A stretch of DNA of 64,000 nt. Source: JANNSX01 sp963741525. Lineage in GTDB: Bacteria; Pseudomonadota; Alphaproteobacteria; Rhizobiales; Hyphomicrobiaceae. The notes beneath the pieces were generated by a model. The model searched no databases and had not been told where the DNA came from. It was given only the letters and a program-made list of their open reading frames with translations. The translations under genes and the position numbers were made by a program. The stretch is taken from NCBI GenBank assembly GCA_963741525.1, contig CAVUIW010000020.1, positions 124,001 to 188,000 of the forward strand, written 5' to 3'. Every line of letters begins with the position of its first letter. Within the stretch, counting starts at the first letter, position 1. Of this stretch, positions 1 through 9,874 are shown in pieces.

Positions 1-1338
1 AGTATCCGAAAATGGCCGCAACCCCGCCGCAGGCCAGAAAATACATGGCCAGTGCAAGTCGCGGAGCACGCCCAAGATCCGATAAGGGGCGGGCACTATG
101 GGTAGCAAAGACGATGGCTGCGCCAATCGGCACCAGGATGTCGATGGCGGTGGCTGGCAGCAGGAATTGCCTCACCGAGGAGATGATCGGCAGGATTGCA
201 TATAGCTCAGCCAGCGGCGGGCCGACGATCGGTATGCACATGACAAGAAATACTGCGCAGAACAACAGAACAAGAATCAATGACTTGCACCAAGTCCGAA
301 GGCGCTCGGGAAAGCCGAGGGAAAGGCCGATCACGACAGCTGGGATCACGAGGAAGCCGGCAAAGACCGGTGGCCATACGGGAACAAATGGAATGATGAA
401 GCGAAGGACGACGAGCCCGTTGGAGGACAATATCGGCGCGTAGGCCACTGCATCGAGTTCGAATTTCGCATCGCTCAGGTGCACAATGGAAGGAACGATG
501 GTGACGGCAGCAACGGCAAGACCTGCTGCGAAAATGGCAGCTGTCCGCAGAGCAGCGTCAGCCCACTGCATCACAGGACGCTTCCAACGCACCTCCGGCT
601 CGATCAAGTAAGCCGAAAAAATGGCAATGACATGCACAATGGTATACTGCAACATCACGATCAGAGAAATGCCCGTCAACAGGGCCAGCCAAGCGTGCGT
701 GGTCCATCCCGGCCGCCGATTGACGAGGGTCGCGAAACTCCGATCAAGGTGAGGTTGCCGATTAGCGCACTGGATCGCCCACTCTGTTCAGCGACGAAAT
801 TCAGCTCCCCGAAGCCGGCGGTAAGCGCCGCCGCTGCCGCCCACAACGGGCAGAGACCGAGCCGGCGGGCCAAGAACCAGCATGCTGCGACGATTGCCAC
901 GAGGAGTGCGAACAAGCACAAATTCAGCGATAGGTTTGCCCATGGACTTGCCGGATCGACGAATGGGACGAGGTACCAGAACTGCTCTGGATCGGCAGAC
1001 AGCGGATATCCGCCGTTCCTGAATGGATTCCAAGCCGGCCAATCGTCATGGCTGCGAACGAACGACAACCACTTCATGACCCTCGAGCCGTCGCCGTAAG
1101 GTGTGGCGTCACTCCGGATCGTGCCCGACCAAAGCAAGCCTCCCATCAGCAAAGTCGCGAGGAGAGACACAAGCGCGGCCGAGCGCGATTGGCCGGCGGT
1201 TGGAATGCGGTCGAAAGTTCGGCTGGCGCCAGAACCCTGATGCGTTTCGGCGCGTCGATCTGGCACTGGCCACTCGCTCCCGCAAGGCAACCCGCTGGGT
1301 CGGATCAGGAATGATAGCTGAATTCCTCGCCCGGCCAA
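1..1338 (-). pseudogene. Polytopic membrane protein, frameshifted and cut by the window edge
   Basis: The gene reads right to left and runs off the left edge. The upstream part (about 1338 to 680) has a first membrane segment, then a loop with DGSRVMKWLSFVRSH and WNPFRNGGYPL, then further hydrophobic segments; this resembles large YfhO-like or GT-C-like membrane proteins. That frame stops at 676-678. The adjacent frame is open from about 787 down to base 1 and continues with strongly hydrophobic helices, so one base seems lost between about 700 and 790. The start is uncertain: only a TTG at 1338 opens the frame and no good ribosome site is seen. It lies 46 bp downstream of the epimerase on the same strand, so surface-glycan assembly is plausible. 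The function itself is not established. Confidence 0.55.
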
Positions 1339-1384
1339 TCTTGTGCATCAGCCCGGAAGCCTGCGCGCAGGTGGGGAAATCTGC

Positions 1385-2414
1385 TCAGTCACCTGTACGC
1401 GTTCCTTCGACGAACCATGCCACGGTCTGCCGCAATCCCTCTGGCAGCCCGGTTTCAACCGACCACCCGAGCCGCTCGCGCGCCTTCGACGTATCGGAAT
1501 AGTTGCGTGGCATGTCGCCGCGCCGCGCCTCCCCATGCCTCACTCTGACGCCGCCGATCCCGAATTCGCCCAACACGGAAATCAGCTTGTCCGTGATCTC
1601 CTGGACGGTCGTTTCCCGGTTGGTGGCGATCTGGAACACCTCGCCACCGATGCCCGGGGTGCTTGCCGCGGCCTGGATCGCGCGCACGAGGTCGCCGGTG
1701 AAGATGTAGTCCCGTGTCGCACTGCCATCGCCATAGATCTCGAGCGTCTCGCCGGCCATGGCCTGCTTGATGAACTTGGCGACGATGCTGCTCTTTTTCG
1801 ACGAGAGAGGTCCATAGACATTGCCGAAACGCAGCGTCACGGTTTCCAGGCCGAAGCAGTTGAAATAGGCGCAGCAGTAGCCTTCGCCGGCGAGCTTGCT
1901 CGCCCCGTAGGGCGAGATCGGGCGCGCAACGACGTTCTCGTGAATGGGCGGCGTCACGTTGCCGAGCGGCGCGCCGGACGAGGCGAACACGAATTGCTTG
2001 ACCCCGGCCGCACGCGCCGCCTCGAGGCAATTGAGCGTGCCAATGACGTTGGTCTCGCAGTCGAAATGCGGGTTATCCACAGACGGCTGTACGCCGGTGC
2101 AGGCCGCGAGATGGACAACGATATCGGCGCCCTGCGTTGCATGCTCGACCGCGGCGCGATCCCGGATATCGCCGGCGAACAGGCCGCAGGCATTGTGTTT
2201 CGGGCTCCATGCGCTCGCGCCTTCGATGGATGGCGTGACCATGGACAGATCTTCCCGTGTGCAGACCGAAAGATTGTCGAGCACACGTATGTGTCCCGGC
2301 GGAACGCCGGATTTGAGGAAGCTCGGCGATGAGGGAGCGGCCGATAAATCCGCATCCGCCGGTGACGAGCCAATTCAGATCATCGACTTTGCAAGAAATC
2401 ATCGTACAGCTCAC
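1385..2414 (-). pseudogene. NAD-dependent sugar epimerase/dehydratase (extended SDR), one frameshift
   Basis: Extended short-chain dehydrogenase, the type that epimerises or dehydrates nucleotide sugars. The N-terminus carries the NAD-binding glycine motif TGGCGFIG. The C-terminal part has the DIRD region, HLAACTGVQPSV, the YGASK catalytic Tyr/Lys pair and YGDGSATRDYI. The two parts lie in different frames joined near 2320-2335, where one extra base breaks the line SLIAELPQIRR versus FLKSGVPPGHIRVLDN. The total span is 1030 nt, which is 343 codons plus one base and fits a single inserted base. The GTG start at 2414 overlaps the TGA of the upstream sulfotransferase/GT4 gene by four bases, so the two are translationally coupled. 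The substrate cannot be told; UDP-hexose 4-epimerase-like or dehydratase-like roles fit. Confidence 0.8.
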
Positions 2415-4933
2415 GCTACGATCCGTGAATTCTCTCCGTCCATTGCTGCTCCAAGCTGGTCGTCAACAATAGACCTATATCTTGTCGACCAGTAGGAGCT
2501 GGAGAGCTTTGTCTCGGCAAAACGACGCGCGTTCATCGAGAGAAGGTCATAGAAATCATTGGATTGGAGAGCGCACGTAATGCAACCTAGGTACGCATCG
2601 ACTTCACGTTTGCACGTCAAAACCCCCTGCTCCGGGGACATAGAGGTTCCGAAAATTTCTTCCGGCACCACAGATGGCATACCCGAGGCCAACGCTTCGC
2701 AAAGCGCTTGCGGCATGCCTTCAACTTCTGACGTATTCACATACAAATCGTGCGTTTCATACAAATTCGGCAGATCATCCGAACTCACAAATCCCAAATA
2801 CTCGACCCCGCTCTTGATGCCCTTGTCGAAGTTTCCAGCCACATGATAGGTGAAGGGCAGCCCGAGTCTGAGCGACTCTTGAGCCAGTTTCTGAAACAGG
2901 CCATACCCTTTCTCGCGGGACTGGCGGCCAACAAAGAGCACCTTAACTCTGTCGCGATTCCTTGAGGATTTGGGAAATCGAACCAGATCGACGCCGCGAA
3001 TGCACACCTCGATCTTGTCCTGCAATCCGTTCCCGCCATGGAGCAGCAATCGCTGCTTTTCGTGCTCGGCCATGACAACGACCTTGTGAGATCGGTGCAC
3101 GGCGCGCCCTTCAATCATTAGATCTCGATCACGGTCATCGGGTTTAAACGTGTAGCGCCCCATCGAGGCTCTGGTTTTCACTTCATCGCCAGCAACGCGA
3201 ATAATGCTGCGCGCTCCAATCAACTTGGCAGCGTATGAGCCCGCGTAACCCAACTCGACGCCGCCGAACACATTCGTGATGAGGCGAGGGCGATACTTGA
3301 ATGCCGCTGTTATCGCGACGCGAGTCCAGAAATCGACAGTTCGCTCATCCGGCCTTACATAGGCGCTCGCTGCAATCTGATGAAACACTACACCGTACTT
3401 GCGAGATAGCTCGACGGCTTCCGGTAGTGCCCAATCCGGAATCCGAGCCGTTACGAACACGATTTTTCCCCGTCGACCGAGCGATCCTACAAGATCGGGA
3501 AATATATACTGCGCCCTAGTCGACCAAATGCCTGGTCGAAAGCTGCCAGGCCCAATGAACACTATCTCGCATGGTAACGGGGAAAAATCAGATGCCTTTA
3601 CGAGGTCGCCAGGGTCATTCGTCAACAAGGGGCGATCTGGCATCCCGCTTATCTTGAAGGCTGTCCTGATCCCGCCCTCAGATTGTCGATCCTTGACATA
3701 CCTCAGAATGCGTGAACCGAATGAGCGCAGCATAAAGTAGGGCGAAAACAGACGCGCGCGCAGCCGTGTTCGCAATGAAATGGGCGGGCGCTTTTTCTCC
3801 GGGACTGTAGCGCGATCAATCTTTACCAATCGCCGTGAGGTAGTCTTCCTATGCTCCGACACGACGAGCTTCTCAAGAGCCGCTGCAGGCTCTTCCAGTC
3901 GTGCGTGGCAGTAGTACGATAAGTCTCTTTCGCGGGCAGATCTCCGAACATGTGCGGACAAATCGCTCATCTCTTCGATGACGCTCAGTACGCCCTTGAC
4001 GGACTTTGGTTCGCCATCGCTCGCAGTCGAGAAGTTGGATTTCCCGACTCCGCTGGCCACATTTTTTTTGAGATGGTCTTCGAATCCCTCGAGTGCCAAG
4101 CACATCCTAATAGTCTCGCACCACGGCCCGTCAGCGGCGAGGTTGGCCAGAACTTTTGAACACAGCTCGATCAATTGGGGCTCAAGCTCCGGCGCCATTC
4201 GCGCAGATTGGACCATAGAATAGACTTCGTGTGACAATATGGAGAGATCTACATTCTGGCTACCAAAGTGGTCAAAGGCCGGATCCACGATCGCAGCCAG
4301 GACACTAGGAGAAGTAGTGGGGATGAACAAATCAGATTTCAGGAAAATCGCGATCTGCTCGAGATTCTCGACTCTATTTTTCAACAGGCTGGCGTAGTCT
4401 ACGATAAGATGTGCACCGGCGGTGGCAGAAATCGCAGCGCACGTTCGATTTAACCAGATCGCATCTGCGAGAGAAGGTCCTATGCTCGATACGCGGCGAA
4501 TGGATTGCGCAACAGCCGATGGGTGCCGAATGCCGATTATGGGCCTAAGCCGCACGCCCATGCGAATACACACGCGCTGCCACAATGGAAACAGTACACT
4601 TATTCTAGGATCCTTCACGGCAACGACATCAGCACGCTCAAACATGGAACCTAGCCGCAATATGATTTTTTCTTCTGCCGAAACGGCGGCTGCTGAAGAT
4701 TCCCAATTGTCAGGCAGCGGGATGCACGCGCCAACGAGGCCGGGTTGTTGAAGTTCGTGAAGCAGCTCCTTGTGTATCGATACAACTTGAGCGTCCTCAA
4801 AAAAACCGGTCGGATTTGCGATAGAAGGAGATATAAGATTATCCCCGAGATAAACGCCAAATTCGGAGACTATTCTAGCAGTAAGAGACGTGCCAGACCG
4901 TCCTGGACCGCCAATCGCAACCAGATCTCTCAT
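2411..4933 (-). CDS. Sulfotransferase-like / glycosyltransferase family 4 fusion
   Basis: An 840-residue two-domain protein. Residues 1 to about 270 are sulfotransferase-like: the PAPS-binding P-loop GPGRSGTSL sits near the N-terminus, and a 3'-phosphate-binding stretch RHPSAVAQSIRRV follows. After a basic linker, the C-terminal ~390 residues form a GT4 (GT-B) glycosyltransferase with FVGRQSREKGYGLF and the E-x7-E type motif EVEGMPQALCEALASG. I chose the ATG at 4933 because GGAG lies seven bases upstream and the P-loop follows at once; a longer reading frame extends to 5029. It probably makes or sulfates a surface polysaccharide together with the downstream epimerase, which it overlaps by four bases. 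Its base composition is visibly more AT-rich than most of the window. The order of the two activities on the substrate is unknown. Confidence 0.75.
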   Translation of the reverse strand: MRDLVAIGGPGRSGTSLTARIVSEFGVYLGDNLISPSIANPTGFFEDAQVVSIHKELLHELQQPGLVGACIPLPDNWESSAAAVSAEEKIILRLGSMFERADVVAVKDPRISVLFPLWQRVCIRMGVRLRPIIGIRHPSAVAQSIRRVSSIGPSLADAIWLNRTCAAISATAGAHLIVDYASLLKNRVENLEQIAIFLKSDLFIPTTSPSVLAAIVDPAFDHFGSQNVDLSILSHEVYSMVQSARMAPELEPQLIELCSKVLANLAADGPWCETIRMCLALEGFEDHLKKNVASGVGKSNFSTASDGEPKSVKGVLSVIEEMSDLSAHVRRSARERDLSYYCHARLEEPAAALEKLVVSEHRKTTSRRLVKIDRATVPEKKRPPISLRTRLRARLFSPYFMLRSFGSRILRYVKDRQSEGGIRTAFKISGMPDRPLLTNDPGDLVKASDFSPLPCEIVFIGPGSFRPGIWSTRAQYIFPDLVGSLGRRGKIVFVTARIPDWALPEAVELSRKYGVVFHQIAASAYVRPDERTVDFWTRVAITAAFKYRPRLITNVFGGVELGYAGSYAAKLIGARSIIRVAGDEVKTRASMGRYTFKPDDRDRDLMIEGRAVHRSHKVVVMAEHEKQRLLLHGGNGLQDKIEVCIRGVDLVRFPKSSRNRDRVKVLFVGRQSREKGYGLFQKLAQESLRLGLPFTYHVAGNFDKGIKSGVEYLGFVSSDDLPNLYETHDLYVNTSEVEGMPQALCEALASGMPSVVPEEIFGTSMSPEQGVLTCKREVDAYLGCITCALQSNDFYDLLSMNARRFAETKLSSSYWSTRYRSIVDDQLGAAMDGENSRIVA

Positions 4934-5523
4934 GAACAGTCTCCAATCGGCATTCGGCGGGAATCGAACTAAGGCCATCGATGAGTACAGGCCCTCGTCA
5001 GATTGACAAAGCTGACCGCCATGCTTCAAACGGTCGCAGTAGCAATGTTCGACGACCTAGGTTCAGATGTGTGGGTCGAGGTCAGCCTGCAGGTGCTTGG
5101 AATTGGGCTAGTTCCGGAGTGAAGCAGAATCTCATCTCCTGATGGTCGGGGCTCTACATCCGAGCAGGCAACTGGTGGGCGCAGCGTAGTGCTCTGGGGC
5201 ACGGCAAGCGCTCAGCTTTGCATGCCCCCCCCTTAGTCGCAAGCGAGAGGTAAGAAGTCGGTCAGGGCGCTCGCCCCGCCACGCCGATGGCGCGCCTTGC
5301 GGTGCGCCGGATTCGCCAATGGGACCGGGTCTCTACACCTCAACGAGCTTGCGGCAGGTGACGCAACCCGGCTAGGGCGCGAAAACGCCCCAGTTCGACC
5401 GTAGAGAACTATGACTGCCATCAGCTGGAAAAACCAAGCGAAGACCGAGTTATCGTCGGAACTTTCAGAAGCGCGTGAGCCCTCCCGTCGCGTGGCCACA
5501 GCCGACACACTGGTGAGAGATGA
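4934..5523. other. Divergent intergenic region, no gene seen
   Basis: About 590 bases between the leftward sulfotransferase/GT4 gene and the rightward ABC-like gene. Short open frames here have no coding character. It contains a run of eight C near 5224-5232 and a small hairpin GGGCG-CGAAAA-CGCCC near 5374-5390. It presumably holds both divergent promoters, but I cannot point to convincing -35/-10 boxes. Confidence 0.4.
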
Positions 5524-7292
5524 ATGCTTAGGCACATGCGTAGCTATTGGCAGCTTGTCGGCTGGATCCTCGGAAAGGCTTTCCGCTGGTTCGGCTGGCG
5601 TATTGCCTATGGGGCGGTCCTTTCTATAGCGAGCGCGCTCTTCGATTTGGTCGCGTTCTATTTGATACTCAAATCCTTCACGTGATTATGCTTCCGAGCG
5701 AAGCGGGTGAGCAGGACTTGATCGGAGGCGTTCTAGGGATGATTCCGGTCCTGTTGCTTGTCACGTTGCCGGCAATAATTTTTGTCATGGCGGCGTTATG
5801 CACATATCTTAGCAGATCAAATGCGATCACTATTCAGAGTTTGTATACGCAGAGGTTAACGAAAGAATTCATAAACAACCTGAAGCTAAATCTAGGTTTC
5901 TATGACAAATTGAGCTTGCCGAAGGGCTTGGATTCAACAGAGATTCAGCTCGCTGCAACCGTCGACACCGCAGCATGCGGCGTCGCTGTTCGCCTTGCGA
6001 TGTTGCATATCACTAGTTTCGTCTATTTGCTCGCTGGTTTCGGAATTCTGTCCATGCTAGCGCCAGCACTTCTCGCGCTGCCCCTGCTGGCGGTCCTGCT
6101 TATCGTGCCGGCAGTGTACGCCATAAATGTGAACGCACTACGGAACGCTAGGCTTTTTTCAGAGACTGGCCCGGCATATCGCAGAAATCTCTTGGCTTAC
6201 ATAAAGTCCTTTCTGCTGATCCAGGAGGGCATTGTCGATCCAGAACCAGGCCTGGAAAGGAAGCATTTTTTCGTGCAGGAAAGGAGGCTAAGAAATGTGG
6301 AGCTGTCGAAACTGGTCCTTGGGACCGTCTTCGGGATCTCAACAATTTTGTTTCTTTTGATCACACGAGAAGCCCAAAGAAGTGGCCTCCTCAACATTAC
6401 CTTTGTATTATTCGGGTTTCTTGCCGTGAGATATACATTTCAAGGTGCGCAAGGAGTATCCGTCTTGGTAACAACAGTCAACAGAAACCTACCCTCGATC
6501 GTGCGCGCTCGCGAGACTCTGATAAGGATCAAGTCGATTGGCCCAGCAGCTGAACGTCGACTTGCTCGGAACGGCGCAAGTAAAGGCGCTTGGTCCAACG
6601 GAGCAACGGAGATTAGCTGGATGCACGAAGGCGCTCGCGGCGACGTGCGAGGGGTTTTTAGAGTAGGGGAGGCGTATGGCTTGCTAGTCCCTGGAGCCGC
6701 TCACCTTGCAAGCATAGGGCAAGTGCTGCCACTTGTAGAGACGCGCGTCGGACGAACTGAGTTTGCAGTTGGGATGGGCGAGCAGCCTCTCTTGTATTCT
6801 GCCGGCAAGTACTTGGTACAGAGGGCGGTGAACTGCGAGTTAGAATCAGATTTCATCTTCGAAGTTGTCACGTCAGAATTCCCAGATGCGTCTAGGGAAG
6901 AGGTCTTGGCCTCGGCTGGAGAAATACCTGACCAACAAGAAGTGAAAATGCTGTGGGCAGCAGCCCTCGCGCGAATGTTCAGCGATCTGTCCCAGCTCCC
7001 ATCCGGGATTCTCATCATCGACGGAAACGAGCTTCCGAAACTTCGGTATCGAACACAGCGAATTCTACTGAGCAGGTTGAGGTCTCACATGCTGTTTTCA
7101 GTAACAAATCGCATGGTTCCCATTCTGGCGCGGCACCCCTACCAGCGTCTCTTGATCAGCTCCGGCCGTAGTATTGCCATGATCCTGCCCACTACCAAGC
7201 AGGTGACCGACGAAATGCGCGAGCAGGCCCGCAAAGTTTTCGAATTCCGATCGCGTGCGGAGAGGTACCGGGGAAGTCCAGCTGGACAATGA
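5524..7292 (+). pseudogene. ABC-exporter-like protein with degenerate nucleotide-binding domain, one frameshift
   Basis: The N-terminus MLRHMRSYWQLVGWILGKAF starts at the ATG at 5524 and runs in one frame to a TGA at 5683. The rest of the protein lies in the next frame from about 5680 to 7292, so one base appears to be missing near 5660-5685. The joined product (about 590 residues) has a six-helix type I exporter membrane domain in its first ~330 residues. The C-terminal domain has the layout of an ABC ATPase but lacks the working residues. The Walker A place reads GEAYGLLVPGAAHLAS, with no GKS/T. The signature place lacks LSGGQ. Walker B reads GILIIDGNE, with Gly for the catalytic Glu. The H-loop His is Asn. 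It may be a catalytically dead half-transporter or a regulator. It is divergent from the glycan genes and lower in GC. Confidence 0.6.
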
Positions 7293-7468
7293 TTTCGACG
7301 ACGTGGCGGGGTTGGGTTAGGGCGAGCGGTCAGTGCAAACACTTGGACGCCCTGTCCTTTGCGTAATGCCAGCCCCTAGGAGCGTTTTCGTTGGACCACG
7401 TCAACACCCTTAATTTGTGGTTTGACGTGCTCCTTTCCGGCAACCGCTCCACACTTTTCGAAAGCGTC

Positions 7469-7801
7469 CTATCCCACCGCCATCGTATAAACATTCAACG
7501 ACCGCGCGCCGCTCCGGCAGTAAGCGAGTACCGGCGCTGGCAAACGGGCGAGAGCGGCGCGGAAAGCCTCCACGTCCGCGGCCGACATGGCGCTCGGCGA
7601 GAAGGGGATAAACTCGGTTTGCATGCCCGCGGTCCTGGCGGCTTCGGCCACCGATTGAAACTCGGGCTGACCCCATTGCTCGCGATCGGGGCGATTGCAG
7701 ATGATCGACTTGAATCCCATCGCGGCGATGCTGGAGATGTCGTCCGGCGCAATCTGCCCGGCGACCGCGAAATCGGGTGTTACGTGCTTGATGTCGACCA
7801 T
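7469..7801 (-). CDS. DUF442 / TIGR01244 phosphatase-like protein
   Basis: A protein of about 110 residues matching the DUF442 family (beta-lactamase-hydrolase-like N-terminal domain). It is related to dual-specificity phosphatases and works in bacterial sulfur/persulfide handling. Visible features are the start MVDIKHVTPDFAVAGQI, the conserved ICNRPDRE segment and the active-site loop CRSGARS (C-x5-R). I use the ATG at 7801, preceded by GAGGG; an upstream in-frame start at 7879 would give an unusual N-terminal tail. It ends the leftward row YeeE-YedE-MBL-DUF442. In many proteobacteria this domain is fused to, or sits beside, a persulfide dioxygenase, which supports a shared role in sulfide detoxification. 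Confidence 0.75.
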   Translation of the reverse strand: MVDIKHVTPDFAVAGQIAPDDISSIAAMGFKSIICNRPDREQWGQPEFQSVAEAARTAGMQTEFIPFSPSAMSAADVEAFRAALARLPAPVLAYCRSGARSLNVYTMAVG

Positions 7802-7889
7802 TTGACCCTCTGGCGGATGCTGCCTGCCGATCAAATAGAGCACGATCCGAGCCCGATAGGCCAGCCCGATGGCCCGCACGCCATCCGCT

Positions 7890-8777
7890 CTACATCCGAT
7901 CGAGCGGCACCTTCAGATAGCGCGTGCCGTTGGCCTCGGGCTCCGGCAGTTTGCCGGCCTGGATGTTGACCTGGATCGAGGGAATGATGAGGCGCGGCAT
8001 GGAAAGCGTCCGGTCGCGGGCGGTCCGCATGGCGACGAACTCGTCTTCGCCGATGCCGTCGCGGACGTGAATGTTGTGGCGCCGCTCCTCGCCAACCGTC
8101 GTCTCCCAGCGGATATCGCGGCCGTTGGGACCGTAGTCATGGCACATGAAGAGCCGCGTCTCGTCGGCCAAGCTCAACACCTTCTTGATCGACTGGTAAA
8201 GTTGCCGGGCATCGCCGCCCGGAAAATCTGCGCGGGCCGTGCCGCCGTCCGGCATGAACAGCGTATCTCCGGCGAAGGCGGCATCGCCAATGATGTGCGT
8301 CATGCAGGCCGGCGTATGGCCGGGGGTATGCATTACCCGAGCCGTGAGATTGCCGATCAAATAGGTATCGCCATCCTTGAACAGCCGGTCGAACTGGCTG
8401 CCGTCGCGCTGGAACTCGGTGCCCGCGTTGAAAATCTTGCCGAACACCTCCTGGACGACCGTGATGCGCTCGCCGATGCCGATCTTGCCGCCGAGGCGCT
8501 GTTGCAGATAGGGCGCGGCCGAGAGGTGGTCGGCATGAGCGTGCGTCTCGATCAGCCATTCGACCTCGAGGCCATGCGTCATGACGTGGGCGATGAGCCG
8601 GTCGGCCGAGGCGAAGGCGAGCCGGCCGGCGGCATAGTCGATGTCGAGAACGGAGTCGACGATGGCGGCGCTGATCGAGGAGGGGTCCTTGACCACGTAG
8701 CTGATCGTGTTGGTGTCCTTGTCGAAGAAGCCGGTGACATCGGGCTTCAAGGCAGGATCAAGCATCGTCTCGGGCAT
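7890..8777 (-). CDS. MBL-fold hydrolase, persulfide dioxygenase-like (Blh/ETHE1 type)
   Basis: Metallo-beta-lactamase fold protein of about 295 residues. It has the metal motif THAHADH (HxHxDH), a further His in HTPGHTPACM, and Asp in GDTLFMPDGG. This pattern and length fit the ETHE1/Blh group, which oxidises glutathione persulfide to sulfite using one mononuclear iron. The frame opens at a TTG (8786); I prefer the ATG at 8777. It lies between the YedE-type permease and the DUF442 protein on the same strand, the usual company of bigR-type sulfide-detoxification operons. No ArsR-type BigR gene is next to it here. A general hydrolase role cannot be fully excluded from sequence alone. Confidence 0.8.
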   Translation of the reverse strand: MPETMLDPALKPDVTGFFDKDTNTISYVVKDPSSISAAIVDSVLDIDYAAGRLAFASADRLIAHVMTHGLEVEWLIETHAHADHLSAAPYLQQRLGGKIGIGERITVVQEVFGKIFNAGTEFQRDGSQFDRLFKDGDTYLIGNLTARVMHTPGHTPACMTHIIGDAAFAGDTLFMPDGGTARADFPGGDARQLYQSIKKVLSLADETRLFMCHDYGPNGRDIRWETTVGEERRHNIHVRDGIGEDEFVAMRTARDRTLSMPRLIIPSIQVNIQAGKLPEPEANGTRYLKVPLDRM

Positions 8778-8864
8778 TGTGCTCAAGTCCCAGAAATTTC
8801 GATTCTAACAAAAGCTCAGTTGCCAGCGGAAGGAGGTCACCGCATTGCGATCGATCAAGTTTTT

Positions 8865-9311
8865 CTAGGCCGCACGCCTTCCAGAAGCGGCCCACCGCTG
8901 CCAAGTGTACGCGACGGCAATCCCAACCAGAAGTGCGAGCGTAAAGACCACCGGCTCCGTGCGGCCGAGGCCCAGGGCCGGAATAACGCCACCGGGGCAG
9001 TATCCCGACAGCCCCCAGCCGATGCCGAATATGGCCGATCCGGCGATCAGGTTATTGTCGATGGTCCTGGTGTTGGGAAGGTGAAAGCGATCATCGAGCA
9101 CCGGGCGGCTCCGCCCGAGTGCCAGACGATAGCCTGGGATCGTGACCGCCAGGGCGGCCGCAATGACCAGCGCCAGGCTCGGATCGAACCGGCCGTAGAG
9201 GTCGAACACATCGAAGAAGTTCTGAACCTTGGCCGGGTTGATCATGCCCGCCAGCGTGACGCCGAGGCCAAACACAATGCCAATGAGGAAGCCCGCGATC
9301 GTCCTAACCAT
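8865..9311 (-). CDS. YeeE/YedE family permease half (DUF6691)
   Basis: A small membrane protein (148 residues, about four helices) of the YeeE/YedE (SulP-like, PmpB) group thought to move thiosulfate or other reduced sulfur species. It contains the family's conserved glycine-cysteine motif in GLSGYCPGGVIPALG and the N-terminal GVTLAGMINPAKVQNF. The ATG at 9311 has GGAGG upstream at good spacing. It is four bases downstream of the partner half at 9316, so the two act as one two-part transporter. A Cys in each half (SGYCPG here, GSGCTSGHG in the partner) is the expected sulfur-relay residue. Confidence 0.85.
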   Translation of the reverse strand: MVRTIAGFLIGIVFGLGVTLAGMINPAKVQNFFDVFDLYGRFDPSLALVIAAALAVTIPGYRLALGRSRPVLDDRFHLPNTRTIDNNLIAGSAIFGIGWGLSGYCPGGVIPALGLGRTEPVVFTLALLVGIAVAYTWQRWAASGRRAA

Positions 9312-9315
9312 GATC

Positions 9316-9759
9316 TCAGCCTCCGATCACATGGCGGGCGACGAAGACGGTCGCGATTGCCGTGGCCATGAACACCGGCACGGCGACCAGGGACCGGATG
9401 GAGAAGCGCGCCAAGCCGCAAACGCCGTGGCCGCTGGTGCAGCCCGAGCCCAGTACGACGCCAACGCCGACGATCAGGCCACTGGCGATGAGCATCGGCA
9501 GGCCCGATGTCGCCTCGAAAGCAGGCGCCGAACCGGTCGCCGCCGTGTAAAGGAGCGGCGCCACGATCATCCCGGCGAGGAAGGCGGCCCTCCAGGGCCA
9601 ATCCCCGCCTTGGGTGGGCAGCGCACCAATCAGGATACCGGTGATTCCGGCAATGCGGCCGAGAACGAGCATCAGCAGCACGGCGGCACCGCCGATCATC
9701 AGGCCGCCCAGTGCGGCCGCCCCAGGCGTGAATTCGGTCATGGCGATGGAGTACCTCAT
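9316..9759 (-). CDS. YeeE/YedE family permease half
   Basis: Partner membrane protein of about 147 residues with the hallmark GSGCTSGHGVCGLARFS, the conserved cysteine loop of YeeE/YedE (PmpA) proteins. Predicted start is the ATG at 9759 (AGGA eight bases before), with a second in-frame ATG at 9741; the longer open frame to 9975 has no coding character upstream. It is the first gene of the leftward sulfur cassette. Together with the next gene it would bring thiosulfate or persulfide-type sulfur across the inner membrane for the MBL protein downstream. Confidence 0.8.
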   Translation of the reverse strand: MRYSIAMTEFTPGAAALGGLMIGGAAVLLMLVLGRIAGITGILIGALPTQGGDWPWRAAFLAGMIVAPLLYTAATGSAPAFEATSGLPMLIASGLIVGVGVVLGSGCTSGHGVCGLARFSIRSLVAVPVFMATAIATVFVARHVIGG

Positions 9760-9874
9760 CGAAAGTGTCCTGATCGGACGATGGAGCGATGCCAGTTTAG
9801 CCCGAGTACCGGCTATGTCGAAACAAGCGTTATCGTGGTGCCGACTAGGAGTGAGCCTCGAGCGAGACGGAAGC

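Noticed and set aside
5233..5535. A 100-codon minus-strand frame in the divergent gap
   Set aside because: No ribosome site, no domain, composition unlike the neighbouring genes.
7869..9371. A 500-codon open frame on the plus strand
   Set aside because: It runs antisense through the MBL and YedE genes, with no family features; the opposite-strand genes have clear motifs and ribosome sites.
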